Of a DNA stretch of 64,000 bases, positions 13,265-24,792 are shown piece by piece. The position numbers were made by a program, and so were the translations under genes. A model generated the notes under the pieces. The model searched no databases and was not told the origin of the DNA. It worked only from the letters and a program-made list of their open reading frames with translations. The stretch is taken from the NCBI GenBank assembly GCA_028583405.1, contig CM053264.1:9417030-9481029 (forward strand), in the 5' to 3' direction. Each line of letters starts with the position of its first letter. Positions within the stretch are counted from its first letter, which is position 1. This DNA is from Pogonophryne albipinna. Taxonomy: Eukaryota; Chordata; Actinopteri; Perciformes; Artedidraconidae.

Positions 13265-13797
13265 GGTCAACATATATAATATTTGTAAATCTGACTCTGA
13301 AAGAGTCAGTGCCTCACCAGCCATGAACCTCACCGCACGTCACTGCTTATTTTGTTTATAGAATGTAAAATGCTTTAATATGCATATGGCTTTATAGATA
13401 TTGCATCTATAGGCCTGGGCAAAATGTATTAAAAAAAAAAATGTGTTAGCTGAAACGATGCAAAACAGATGCGACCAAGATGCTCGTAAACATGCATAAA
13501 AATAAATTCTAGTATTTAAAGGGCACCTCAATAAAGCTAAACAAATGTTATGTCACTGTCTGCATTTTACTGTCAATTCACTGTCACCCATACTGCCTCT
13601 GGAGAGGAGGTGATCAGCTCATAAATTTAGTTACAGGTCCGCTGAGGGGTAATCGTATGCAGATTGAGTCAGGTCACCACGGAGAGTGTCTATTTTCTCA
13701 TAAGCACTCAAGGAGATGGTTCGCTACCATTTTTCTTCATAAAGGCCGCTGTGTAATTCAATCAGAAAGGCATGCATACATTGGGCCTGGGCTGATT

Positions 13798-13799
<2 letters not shown>

Positions 13800-13829
<30 letters not shown>
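13800..13829. repeat. (AC)15 microsatellite
   Basis: An uninterrupted AC run of about 30 bases. Confidence 0.95.
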
Positions 13830-13830
<1 letters not shown>

Positions 13831-15706
13831 ATATGAGGTGACGCAACATCAACCTTTACTTGAAGTGGTGTCTTTGCTGGTCTGGCTCCAGGGTCCCTAA
13901 GGAAACGTATCAACTACACAGCCACTGTGCCAAAGGAGGGAAGCAAGGGAGGAGTAAGATGTCTCCAAATCTTAACCTGCCATTTTTCTCCCCTTGTGAA
14001 AATGCTGCCGCAGCAGAGTGGCTCTCCATTAAGAGGAAAATAGCTCTGACGGGTGGGGACGGTAACCTCTGGGCTACTGGCGTACAGGAGCAGATTACCT
14101 GCATGATTGAAGTACCTCCGGCAGGTTGCAAAAGAGAATGAGTCATCAGCCAATCAGCCTCTGCATGTGAGATCATGTTCTTACTGGTCTACATAAACAC
14201 ACACACATACACACACATCTCTGGAACAATAAGAAAGACCCAGGCTTTGAACAGAAAATCCACTTTTTCTAAAATTGCAGGAGGGAAATGACCACTAGTC
14301 TACTGTTGATGTAATGGCATAGCAACAATCAGGAACTGTAAATGCTAAAAATGACCAGAGTTATTGTCCATATGGTGACATAGCAGACAATCTATAACCA
14401 ACTGGGGACAGTAGTCAATGTATATGAGGGAGGGGCTGTGCAGTGAGGGGACATGATAAAGGAATAGTCAATGAACAGAGCAATACAAAGACAATGTACA
14501 GAGGGGGTGGTTTCACATTTGGAGAGAAAGCTAATCAATGTATTTCCAAGAATACATCCAAGGGAATCTTACATGAGCATATTTAATATTTTTTCAGAAA
14601 CATTATAGATTGATAGTTTTGCAGGGCGACTCCAGCTGCCCACATTATTTCAGTGACATTTACCTCCCAGTTCCTCACAGCAGATAAAACCGCTCTGTCT
14701 CTCTCCCACAATCTCTCCCTGTCTTCCTGCTCTTTACTCTCATGACACTTCGTCTTCATCTGTCGTTTGTCTCTCTCCCCAACTCCCTCTGATCCCTGAC
14801 AGCCACCGGTCTGTCATTTATATGCAAATACTCATATGTGATTGTTTACAAAAAAACGGGGGAACTGCTTTCCCTCCTATCGCAAAATAAACACAGCCTG
14901 CAATCTTCCCGGATGTTACCTTTCCATATCAGATTCGACTCACCTGATTGGACACGGCTTGCAGAAAGAGCAGCCTGCAGTCTCCAATCACAGGTTAAAG
15001 TCTGACGGGGGAAAGGGGGGAGAGCTAATGGGGAGGTGGAACGAGGGCAAGTCGGCCGGGAAGGACCCTTGCCGGGAAGGATAAGGAAAGAGTCACAGTA
15101 TAAAACACACACACACAAGTACACACACTCAAGTACAGGTAGACTAATTTGTTTTAATTACATTTCACACACTTCGCAATAAAAGCATCTAATTTAAGTG
15201 GGTTTTCTGCATTGCAAGGTCCAGTCTAAAACATTTTCCCTTTCATGCTAAAAAAAAACATCATGTCTCTCTACATCTTATCAACCTTTTGGATCATGTC
15301 AGTGCGATGACTTCTACTTGTACTTTTAAAGCAGTGATTATGTCTCAGAAACTGATTTTTTTTATTCTTTCCTTGGCAAACCATGACATTTTACTTGTAT
15401 TTGCCCTCAGTTCGCATCTATTTCAGGGAAACATTTGACAAGGAGTAGATGTAAGAGTGATCCTGTTTTGGCTGGGGTGTCCCAGCGGGGGAACTATATA
15501 ATCAGAAAATCATCCTCCTGTTCCCCATGGCGTCAGTAATCCTCTGATCTAACAAACAGCCTTGGGAGGCATCGAGACACACAACATAAACAATACTGAG
15601 TCCTGTAAAAAAATAACCCGAGTGCTGCATTGCAGACATGACTGCACACATCGGGAACGAGTGTGGATTTTCTACACACTCTCACTCACCCACCCACACA
15701 GGTACA

Positions 15707-15755
15707 AAATACACACACACACACACACCCACACACGGGCTACACACACACACGG
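15707..15755. repeat. Interrupted CA-rich tract
   Basis: Several ACAC runs broken by CCC and GGGCT. It directly precedes a CpG-dense patch. Confidence 0.8.
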
Positions 15756-16060
15756 GCCACACGATGCCTCCGCCAGCAGCCCTGTCAGCCTGTTATTTCG
15801 TGCTGTATCATGGCGGTGTGGGCGCGCTAAGCCGGTGACTCAGACCCTCGCCGGTCCACTACAGACACCGACACACTATTTGGGCGTTGTGCTCCGGTGC
15901 CCCCGCGAAATGAGCGTTGGTGAAAATAGAGCGTGCCCAGATGGATAGAGAGCTTGTCATATCAGCCTCTGCACCAGCCGCCTGTGAAACGATAAGACGG
16001 CGAGAATATGTAACAAAGCAAGGAGCGGGTGGCGTGCTGATGGGCGCAGGTGTCAGCTCT
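15736..16060. promoter_or_regulatory. CpG-dense non-repeat patch (candidate)
   Basis: I count 18 CpG in 15736-15932 and about 8 more by 16060, against a sparse background in the surrounding intron. No inverted ends or target duplication mark it as a transposon. It could be a small hypomethylated regulatory element or an internal promoter. No TATA box, initiator or exon could be recognised. Confidence 0.3.
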
Positions 16061-16479
16061 TATACGTCAACTCTGACCTTATTTTTTGTCTCTCATTTTT
16101 TCCCACAGCGTTAACTACCAGAGCATCATCTTTTTTGTTTGTTGCCTTTCTCTCTCCCTCTATCTCAAAGCTTTTCAGCTCGGCTACAGAGAGTGGGAGG
16201 GTGAGAGGAGGCTGTGCCGGCAGTTCAAAGAGAGAGGAAGAAGATTATGATGGAGAAATGATTCAGGCTGCACATCAGCGAGGACAGGCAGGTCCCGCAA
16301 AATCCACACAAGTGAGGGGTTCATAGCTTTGCCATTGGCATCAGCAGTTATCCAGGTAGACTCCTGATAGAGATGCGTTCAAGGTCAGGTATGTTACAAC
16401 AACAGATTCAGGAATATTGAATTTACAGGTAATGGAGGAGAGTTGCAGAATGAAGCATTTCTGCCAGGCGCACAAATAT

Positions 16480-16523
16480 ACTCACACACAAACACACACA
16501 CAAACTCACACACACACACACAG
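16480..16523. repeat. Interrupted CA microsatellite
   Basis: CACA runs broken by AAAC and ACTC. Confidence 0.85.
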
Positions 16524-17179
16524 GCAGCCAGCCAGGGATCCAGGGAAAACTAGTGGCCTGGAACAAGAGTAGAGCCAGAGCTTCCCATTAGAGGACATTA
16601 CTGTCAAACACTGGAACGAAAACTACCTGCTGTACACTGATTACAAACCTACCTCCCGCTACAATTCAATTACAAAGCAGATAATATGATGCGCTGCACT
16701 CATTCTCTGTGGCAGCTAGTGACACGGGGAAGTGAGGACAGCTGGCTGAGATGTTTCCTGAAAATGCCGATGCAGGTTTATTTCAGCTGGTACATTTTGG
16801 CTTTGTCTTACTGGCATGTCCATTTGCTTTGAATTATTGTGTTTGGGCAGCACGACCTCACAGACTAGGATTTGTCAAACGTAACAAACACCGTATTAAA
16901 ATGAATCTATCATTCCCATAAAATGCTGGACCAGGGTCAAGTTTTACATTATTCATCAGATCAACGCATCATAAAACAGATCAAAGCGGTAATTAAAAAA
17001 AGTAAAGCAGCCAGGGATAAGTCCACACATCATTGACAGCACTGCAGCATTTTGACTACAAAGCTTCGCATCTTGCCCAACAAATCCATCAATTACAGTG
17101 ATGTATGCATTAGTTATGTAACAGAGTACTGAGTGAACTGAAGTCAACCCAAGCGTCGATATCATTTCAATTACTGGTC

Positions 17180-17300
17180 ATTTGTTTTAAAGAGTACATG
17201 ATATTCCCATTTTCAGGTTCATATTTGTATGTAGTGCTTCTACTGTGACATGTTTCCATGCTTTAATGTTCAAAAAGCTCTTTATTTTGCAACGTCCAAT
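17180..17300 (-). repeat. TTAA-MITE fragment, copy D
   Basis: It reads ATTCCCATTTTCAGGTTC, ATATTTGTATGTAGTGC, TCTACTGTGACATG, TTTCCATGCTTTAATG and TTCAAAAAGCTCTTTATTTT, the end block of the family. It breaks off before the CCCTCTGTCTGAAAC block. Confidence 0.65.
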
Positions 17301-19193
17301 AGATATTCTTATCCACATTAGAGATGAGGTTGTCCTGACATTAAAACGCAAATGACCTGGACATCACACACCGTCCTATTCACACTGCATAGCCAGAGAG
17401 GCAAGTGAGGCATTTATTGTATCAGACTTCACTTAATAAATCATTCAAAGCTGAGTAAATTATTCAGCAAAGATACGCTGACTCAAAAGAAGTAAAAAAC
17501 AATAGAATATGATTATAATTTGATGATTTTCTGTCTTTGTTAAATAAAATAATAAACCAACATAATGCAGATTCTAAATGAATGCTTTAAAACACTGCAA
17601 ATGGAGAGTACTTGTATTTAGGTCAGAAATACTTCCAACTATGAAACTAATTAAATAAGAGATGAACATGAGCCCAATCTGGTCATTTTGAGCTACTTTT
17701 CTTGCGTTATATAACCATGCAGGCATACTTGAAGCCACACACAAACACAGCTATATGTTCCAGCCAAATACACACACAAGAAAAACAACTCCTTTAACAC
17801 ACACACTGTAATTCCCTTACCAACTGGCTGATAACAAGCAGTTCATTTTCCTCATTCGAAATAAGCCATTCTGCTCCAATTAGAAGCTTAGTAAGAATTT
17901 CATTACCATGTGCTCCCCATCTTCTCCCTGCAAATGCATGCCCATAGTTCATCTATTGGGGAGGGGTGAGCAGTTGTGTGTGCTGAGGTGCATAACAGTT
18001 TAAAAAAATGTATTCATACAAAAAGTCAGCAAATTAGAAACCTTAATGCAAATTGAATTTACAATAAATCCACCTGGATCTGCCACAGAGGGGAAAAAGG
18101 AAAAAATCCAAGAAAATTAAAATGGAGATCCTGGCACTATGAGCATGCATTTACATATACATCATTAATTACAACGGGGTTCACTGCTATAGATGGATGA
18201 CCGTCTGAGGGGAAGCTGCGGAAAGTAGAGCAGTGATAAAAAAGGTTAAAGGAAGAGGGGGAAATTCAGGGAAAGGAATAATGGCCAAGATTCAACTCAT
18301 CTTATGAACGATCCAAAACAAAGGATGAGAGCCAATTAGCGGCGCTCACTCAGTTAGCTTGACAACAGCCAAAACAAAACTCAAAAATAATCTAAAGCCC
18401 TCCAGTGAAAGACTCAGTGGGCTTGTTAGCGAGAATCGCAGGTTCGGGCAAGGTAACAATGGGGTAATTCAATATAAACAAACTATCCGCAGAGGTGGTT
18501 GAGTACACTGAATTAATGCAATTGTTCCTTGGCTGTTCAGACTGGCGCTCTCATTTGGTAAGTGCTCCCACTGCAGCCACTGAATGCGGGTGTCGTGGCC
18601 CATTCTTGTATGATATCTAAAAACTGTGCCACGTCAACAGGGATCCGCTTCTTGACTCACACGTTAAAAACCATCCAAATAAAGCTCTGTAGGCGCTGAT
18701 TTCTTTGCCTTCCTCGGCCGATTTATTTGCTTCCATATATTTGAACAAACAAAATGATCAGTGTAACGTGAGGTCAAAGACTGTTCCGATTCCCCGTTCA
18801 TTGCTGGAGACAATTTCCTCCTCACGCTCAGTCCCACCCCTTCCTTATATCACAGGTGTGGCTCGCAGTAAATCAAGGTTTTTCTCCGAATATTTAATTC
18901 GGCACTAATACATAAATGGAAAGAATATATTAAGATCTAAATTAATAAGAAAATAATACACTCATTGTCAACACAGAAAATGGCTCTAACAGCGGGCATG
19001 AAGAGAAGTGAGGCCTTTGAAGGTGTCACTATGCAGCTTCGGAAAAAAACAAAAGTAGAGTTGAAAAGGCTTTTTTATTTCACTTTTTTTTTTTAATACA
19101 CTTGTTTACACTTAGTTTGCAGCTATGTGAAAAGGTTGGGAGTTGTTGGTAATGAGTCTTTAACTCCTCTCAACCAAATACATCTGAAGTTCT

Positions 19194-19481
19194 TTAAAAT
19201 GGGCCATATTATGCTCATTTCCAGGTGTATTTGTATTGTGTGCCTCCACTGTGACTTTAATATTCAAAAAGTGCTTTATTTTCTCATTTTTCTCACCCTC
19301 TGTCTGAAACCAGAGCCCAGTCTGCTCTGATTGGTTGGCTGGCCGGCTCTGTTAGGATTGGTCAACTGTTTACGAATGTCCCGCCCCTTAGCCTATCACT
19401 TAGCCTACAATGTGTTGGAGGAGGGAACTTTGGGATTGCACAAAAACCTAAATAACAGACTACAGGAAAGGGGAAACAATT
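19194..19481 (-). mobile_element. TTAA-MITE, near-complete copy E
   Basis: It starts at TTAA (19194) with ATGGGCCATATTATGC. It then has all the internal blocks in order: TTCAAAAAGTGCTTTATTTT, CCCTCTGTCTGAAACC, CTGATTGGTTGGCTGG, CCCGCCCCTTAGCCTATC, AACTTTGGGATT, AACAGACTACAGGAAAGG. The final AAACCCC/CCCCTTTAA end has decayed. With copy F it gives the fullest view of the family, about 300 bases. Confidence 0.78.
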
Positions 19482-20454
19482 TTGAATCGTCGTAAAACCG
19501 AAAGGCAGACAATTATGACATGATGATGGTTGCATCCACATTCTCTATGGCTGTAGAAAGCAGCAACATGTGCATCGACCAAATACAAGTGGAAGAAGAA
19601 AACTGCACATCTCTCATGCGTCTAATAAAGTAATTTCTGTAAAGACAGAACATCAAAAGTTGAGCTACACTTGTGTCTGCAGAGCTTTCTCTCCCCTCAG
19701 GCTACTTTAACAGATAACGCTAGGGCTGGAGGTCTGAGTAAAAACATCTCCAACTATACTTGCTGTAGCCGCACTGGATAAAAAGCTCTGATATTGATCA
19801 AATGCTAAGACTGATGCTCGACTATATCAATCAACACAAAACATCTCTGCTGTTAAGCCGTCAATAGTCAAGTATGCGGAACAGGATTGAAAATCCAACA
19901 CATTTTAGTCCTTTTTAATAACCCTTGCAACATAAAGATATGATATTTTAATCTGCTTCTGCCTCCTTCATCCTCCCTTGGCTTTCCCTCCACCAGAGAT
20001 CCAAGAGGTAGTGCCCTTGGTTGAAGACAAATCACACGATAAAGGCTTTACAAGAGATATGAAACAACTCTTATTCTTCCGCTGAGATGAAGAGGATATC
20101 ATGTAAAGAAAACAAATGTCTGACGTGATGAAAATAGGCAGGCATCGTTAGACACTGACAAGAATTAAGGTTGTCTTGAGTAAAAACACGTATTTTTCTG
20201 TCAATCCATTTGATTTTAAAGTCAGCACAAATGTGGTTGCCGAGTTGTCTGCTTTTCCAGTCTGCAGATACAATTATAATAGGATATGCAGCGTCAGTAT
20301 TTTAAGGGGGACACTGTCTTCTTTTTTATCTCCACTATGCCAGAAAGATACCAACCACTGTCACATGTGTCTGAAAGTCACGTCTGTTTTTTCCGGTGCA
20401 TAACAAGCAGTATTGTGGAATAAAAATACTTTATTTCAAGCAGACCATTCACAT

Positions 20455-20495
20455 GTCCTGCTGCAGTGTCCTTGAGCAAGACACAGGGTGGATGT
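20455..20495 (+). repeat. Short dispersed-repeat motif
   Basis: GCTGCAGTGTCCTTGAGC followed by AAGACACAGGGTGG matches a phrase I know from many fish dispersed repeats. Too little is left to assign a family. Confidence 0.3.
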
Positions 20496-21671
20496 TTATC
20501 GGCTAACCAGATCCCTTCACATTTGTTGTTTGACAAAATACCTAGGGGGTTTATCACTCCTCTTCTCCATCTATCTATCTCTGTCTCTGCCATCTTGCTA
20601 GGCTGCACATTATCTAATGAAGCAGAAATGCTATAAAAATAACCTTAAAAACCCCTCTGCCTGCCAAATTCTGACAAAAGCCCAATAGAGATGCTGTCAT
20701 CAATTCTGAAGTCTGTGATTATTTTATGGACAGTATGGGAAGAGGTGAATGGTTGATGCCGGTAATGTATGAAAGGACGGATAAACAAAGGGGTAAGGAG
20801 AAGAAGTAGACAAAGAGAGGGAGGGACACAGTGTGTAGAGGGCGATACAAAAAAAGAGATGGACACAAACAGACAGGCCCAGTCTGCTCTGGCCTGCTTC
20901 ATAACTGGTGCATATTAATGCGGCACTGAGGAAATCCAGCCAGCAAAGCAGCAGCCAAGGTCACCAAAGATTACCAGGACCATGACTAAACCGGCCGGGC
21001 GACGATTAACCCTCCTCTGCTCCTCCCATCATCCATCCATCCCATCAGTCCTGTCACCTCTCTCACCCCGAGTCTGTCCCAGCGTAGGCTCAATCTGACG
21101 GGTGATCGCTAATAAACAACCTTTTTTTCTCTCTCAGTGATCGGGAGAGTGGGAGGCGTGCTGAATTCATGCATTTCGATCACAGGTTGTGATGATGTAA
21201 CAAGACGAAGTTTCTTGTCACTTCTTCACCTCCCTCCTGTCCTTTTCCCCCAGAGGTGTGGGAGGGCATGACAGAAAGGAAGGAGTGACGAAAGCAAAGG
21301 GGAAACGGTGGTGGTGGGGCTGATAGGCGGTTGGTGTCCAATGATTACACCAGCCACCAATCGCAGAATGGCCTCGGGCCACCCTCAACACCCCCTTTAA
21401 TCACCTCCATTAAACAAACTGTGTCATTAATGGGGCTATTTTAGGCCAACGCGTCCCATTAGCACCCGCTCATCTGAGGGAGCAGGTTAGGATAATATAC
21501 ACATGTATGCCATAAAGCATTATGGGAAAGATCTGCTGGCGACAGACGGTGGTCACGCCACATGTGAGCCTTCAGAGGGTCCCGGGGACTGAATAAACTG
21601 TTACAGGTGTACTTGGAAGCAAATCAGTGGTGCTATGAAAAAAAGCTTAATGTGGACCAATACAGAACCAC

Positions 21672-21990
21672 TTAAGAGGCCCTTATATCCTTTTTGGGTG
21701 TTTCCCCTTTCCTGAAGTGTCTTATATTGGTTTTTGTGCATGTAAATGGTCTGCAACAGCTAAAATCACATTGTACGTGATAGGCTAAGGGGCGGGACAT
21801 CTCTAAGCAGTTGACCTCACAACAGAGCCAGCCAGCTAACCAATCAGAAACAACTGAGCTCTGGTTTCAGACAGAGGGTGAAAAGAGGTGTTGCAGTTTG
21901 CGAAAAATAAAGAGCTTTTTGAACATGAAAGCATGGAAACATGTCAAAGTAGAAGCACACAATAAATATATATATATTAATAGGGGCATG
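21672..21990 (+). mobile_element. TTAA-MITE, near-complete copy F
   Basis: This is the inverted counterpart of copy E. It starts at TTAA 21672-21675 with GAGGCCCTTATATCC, then TTTCCCCTTTCCTGAAG, TGCATGTAAATGGTCTGC, a GGCTAAGGGGCGGGACATC block, CTAACCAATCAGAAAC, TTTCAGACAGAGGGTGAAAA and AGAGCTTTTTGAACATG. It ends in a short AT run and a damaged TAGGGGC. Confidence 0.78.
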
Positions 21991-24119
21991 ACTACATTTG
22001 TGTTTTCCGCCAGAATCTGAGTATACAGCTCCCTGCTGAGCGGCTACTACAATCAATACCACACGTTGATGATCTTCTAATGAAAGCAGTAAACATGCAG
22101 ATTAGAAACTGTATGATTTCCAAAGGTCTTTACTCCTCCCAGACAATCTGCCATGAGGTACCATCAAGAACAATAGATCCCTTGATAAATAATACTATGT
22201 GGCAAAGTGGCAAAGAAACATTATTAGCCATACGTATCTTATTCTTATGCAGGACAAAGGCTTACGTGAAGGACTACATTACTTCATATTTTAGGTATTT
22301 TATTTAAAGTCCTTTTGTTGTCACAGTAGCAGCATTATTGTTATCTGTGTCACACTTTACAGTCACTTTTATTGCATTTTTATGTAGTAATTTGTTTTCT
22401 CACCAAAGAATCCCACTAGGGTATGATAGGTGTAATGAGGTCATGCAATACTGTACATTTGAATTTCATTTCTTATTCTATGAACCTTGTAAACAGATCC
22501 TCATATCAACACATTGGCAAGACGAGCTGGCGGTATAATGACTTCTCTTTTTTATTTTTTTATCTATAAGAATTAGTCTGTCTTGCACACGTTACGAGGA
22601 AATAATTAACTGCTGCTTTCATCTTCATCTTAACTGGCATGCTCATTAACGTATTGGCCGTATCTGGTAAGAAAAGAGACCTAATGTTTTCTGTTAATGA
22701 AAATAAACAAATAAATTACCAAGACCCGAGGCAATGAAATGGAGGCCGGGTTCTGGCAGGGTGACGGGTATCAGGGCTCGCAGGGCCGGCTTCATTAGCT
22801 CGAATAAGGCAATCTCATGTGAGGATCACGCGGGCGGCACCGACATAATGATCATGATAATGTCAGCTGGCTAAGAATAATAAGATGAACAGGTCCCTAA
22901 GGCTAGGCCACTGTATCAAATTCTGCCTTCATTATTTCCTACATTTTGACATTATCGTAAAACTATTGTTTTAACAGCATTATTTTAAGTGGCTTCAGCA
23001 GATTACAATGTTTTAGAAAGCAGAAATACCTGAAAACAGAAACTGCATTTCCACATTAAATATTCTTCATTTACAACAAAGAAAAAAGGAAAAGACAGGA
23101 CTCTTGGGCATGTATGTTCACCTGAAAAAGTCAAACTGACTCTGTGTCACACCTCAGTGCTCGACCAAAACCCAATGCCAGGTAATGGACCTCAGCTGTC
23201 ACTGATGCTTAATCTTTCTGTCAAGAAGGCGGATATATATTCTAAGAAAGGAGCACATATTTTCCTCTATCTATTTCCTGAATAGCTTCCAAATCTCCGC
23301 TCAGGCAGTCAGAACAGTATCTGAAATATCATATTATAATAATAAGGTGGGTTAGATTGTCAGATACATAGAAGGGCAGGATTTAAAAACCCAGCAGAAA
23401 TAGGAACATTAGAAAATACAATGTTTTAAACTTGATATTTCCATTATTGCTGATTTTTGTTTTGAATTCAAGAAACTGTTTTTTTTTCATTATTGTAATG
23501 TTAAACTAAAAAGCATTAATCTCTATTTTTCTAATTGTCAATTCATTTCCAACCAAACCACAATAGGAAAGCCCTCCTTTCATTAAAACAGTGACTTCCT
23601 CTCTATGTTTTTCGGCTTTTCTCAAAATAAACTACAGTGCTCACGTTCATCATAATGACGTTAAATGTGATCCAGTGGAGCCGGTTTTTTATCATTTTGA
23701 GACAACAATGGAGCATATGGCACACAGGAATAAGCTATATCAGGCTTTGGATGCACAGGGAACAACAGCAGAGCTATTAGGAGAACAAATATCCCTAAAA
23801 AGGATTTCCAAAGTGGACCAAACTGAAGAACTACAAAGAGCACAGAAAACTGTTTTCAGTTATACAGTATATGCATGAGGAAGTTCTCACACAGGAGCTT
23901 CAGCCTCCTCCATATGCAAAATCCTACACCAAAATATTCTTTAGGTCTCACTTCTAAGCCAATGCATAGTATATCCCACATGTTTTGTTGCATTTACAAT
24001 CAGCGTTACATTTTTGCATATTACCAAAAGACCTTAGTGCACACCGGAGAAAGTTTGCACACAGCTCATAGGATCTATGTCACACTTTGAGATTTGTTCA
24101 TACAATGGCACTGGCTTAT

Positions 24120-24600
24120 CATCTCCTGTGTCATCCCCCTCCCTGCTGCTCTTCCTCTCTCCCTTTTCTTCAATCCTTCTCCCCCCTTTTAAGTCCCTGT
24201 GCGTCCCTCCCTCTCCTCTCTTGCTGTACACAGTATTTGTATATCAGTCGCCGAGGAGCTGTTTCTCCAGTGGCAGTGGTTGTCGCCCTAGAGTATTCTT
24301 GTCTGGCATCACAACACAACTCGGAGATCAGAGAGTTGAGCACTGTGCCTCTTAATGGGAAGATCTCCCCCCACAGGCTCCCCCTCTGCATGCGTTCTCT
24401 CCTGCTTTCATTTAATCCTCTCCCTGCTCCTCTTACATTTCCCTCCTCGACTCCTTCAACCCACTTTTCCCTCTTCCTTCCGCTCTCCCCTTCTGCAATC
24501 CTCTCTCCTCCTCCATCTCTCTGAAACCTCTCTTAACTCTCATCCCCCCCTCCCTCCCTCCTTTTCTCTTTTCTCCTCTCTTCTTCCTCTCGTGTGCTTG
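24120..24600 (+). repeat. Pyrimidine-rich block
   Basis: Long CT-rich runs dominate 24125-24235 and 24365-24600 on the plus strand. Their serine/leucine/proline-rich open frames are composition artefacts. A purine tract follows at 24699. Confidence 0.8.
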
Positions 24601-24698
24601 TTTTTGAACACACCAGAACCAGGACACGGGTCTCTTGGGGTGCCAAGGCTTCTTATATAACATTATAAAAAATTCACACACATTGCATGTTCTTATTA

Positions 24699-24792
24699 CG
24701 AGAGAAGAAGAAGAAGAAGAAGAAGAAGAAGAAGAAGAGGACGAAGAAGAAGGACAAGAAGGAGGAAAGAAGAAGAAGAAAAGGGAAGAGGA
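24699..24792 (+). repeat. GAA/AGG purine tract
   Basis: GAAGAA repeats to about 24738 continue as interrupted GAA, GGA and AAG units to 24792. The run is nearly pure purine on the plus strand. Confidence 0.93.

Larger units (their letters stand above)
11976..13345. mobile_element. Non-autonomous hAT-type element with 8-bp target duplication
   Basis: Seen: the left end is CAGCGACGTGCGGTCAGG and the right end, read inverted, is CAGTGACGTGCGGTGAGG. That is an 18-base terminal inverted repeat with two mismatches. The flanks carry a perfect 8-base direct repeat, CTTATTTT, at 11968-11975 and 13346-13353. Known: 8-base duplications and CAG-type ends are the signature of the hAT superfamily. The 1370-base element lacks a recognisable transposase. 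It contains GAGGCAG/CTGCCTCA-rich inverted motifs (12000-12360), an AAT microsatellite, an exon-like open frame (12506-12760) and a younger nested TTAA element (12914-13264). The perfect target duplication suggests a fairly recent insertion. Confidence 0.88.
13354..17179. other. Intronic stretch with CA tracts and CpG patch
   Basis: It holds the CA repeats and the CpG-dense patch listed separately. No exon or complete transposon is seen in the rest. Confidence 0.5.
17301..24119. other. Intronic stretch between MITE copies
   Basis: Outside copies E and F and the motif at 20455, no gene or element is recognised. 21340-21490 and 22720-22870 are non-repetitive, moderately GC-rich and contain several ATTA/TAAT cores. 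Confidence 0.45.
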
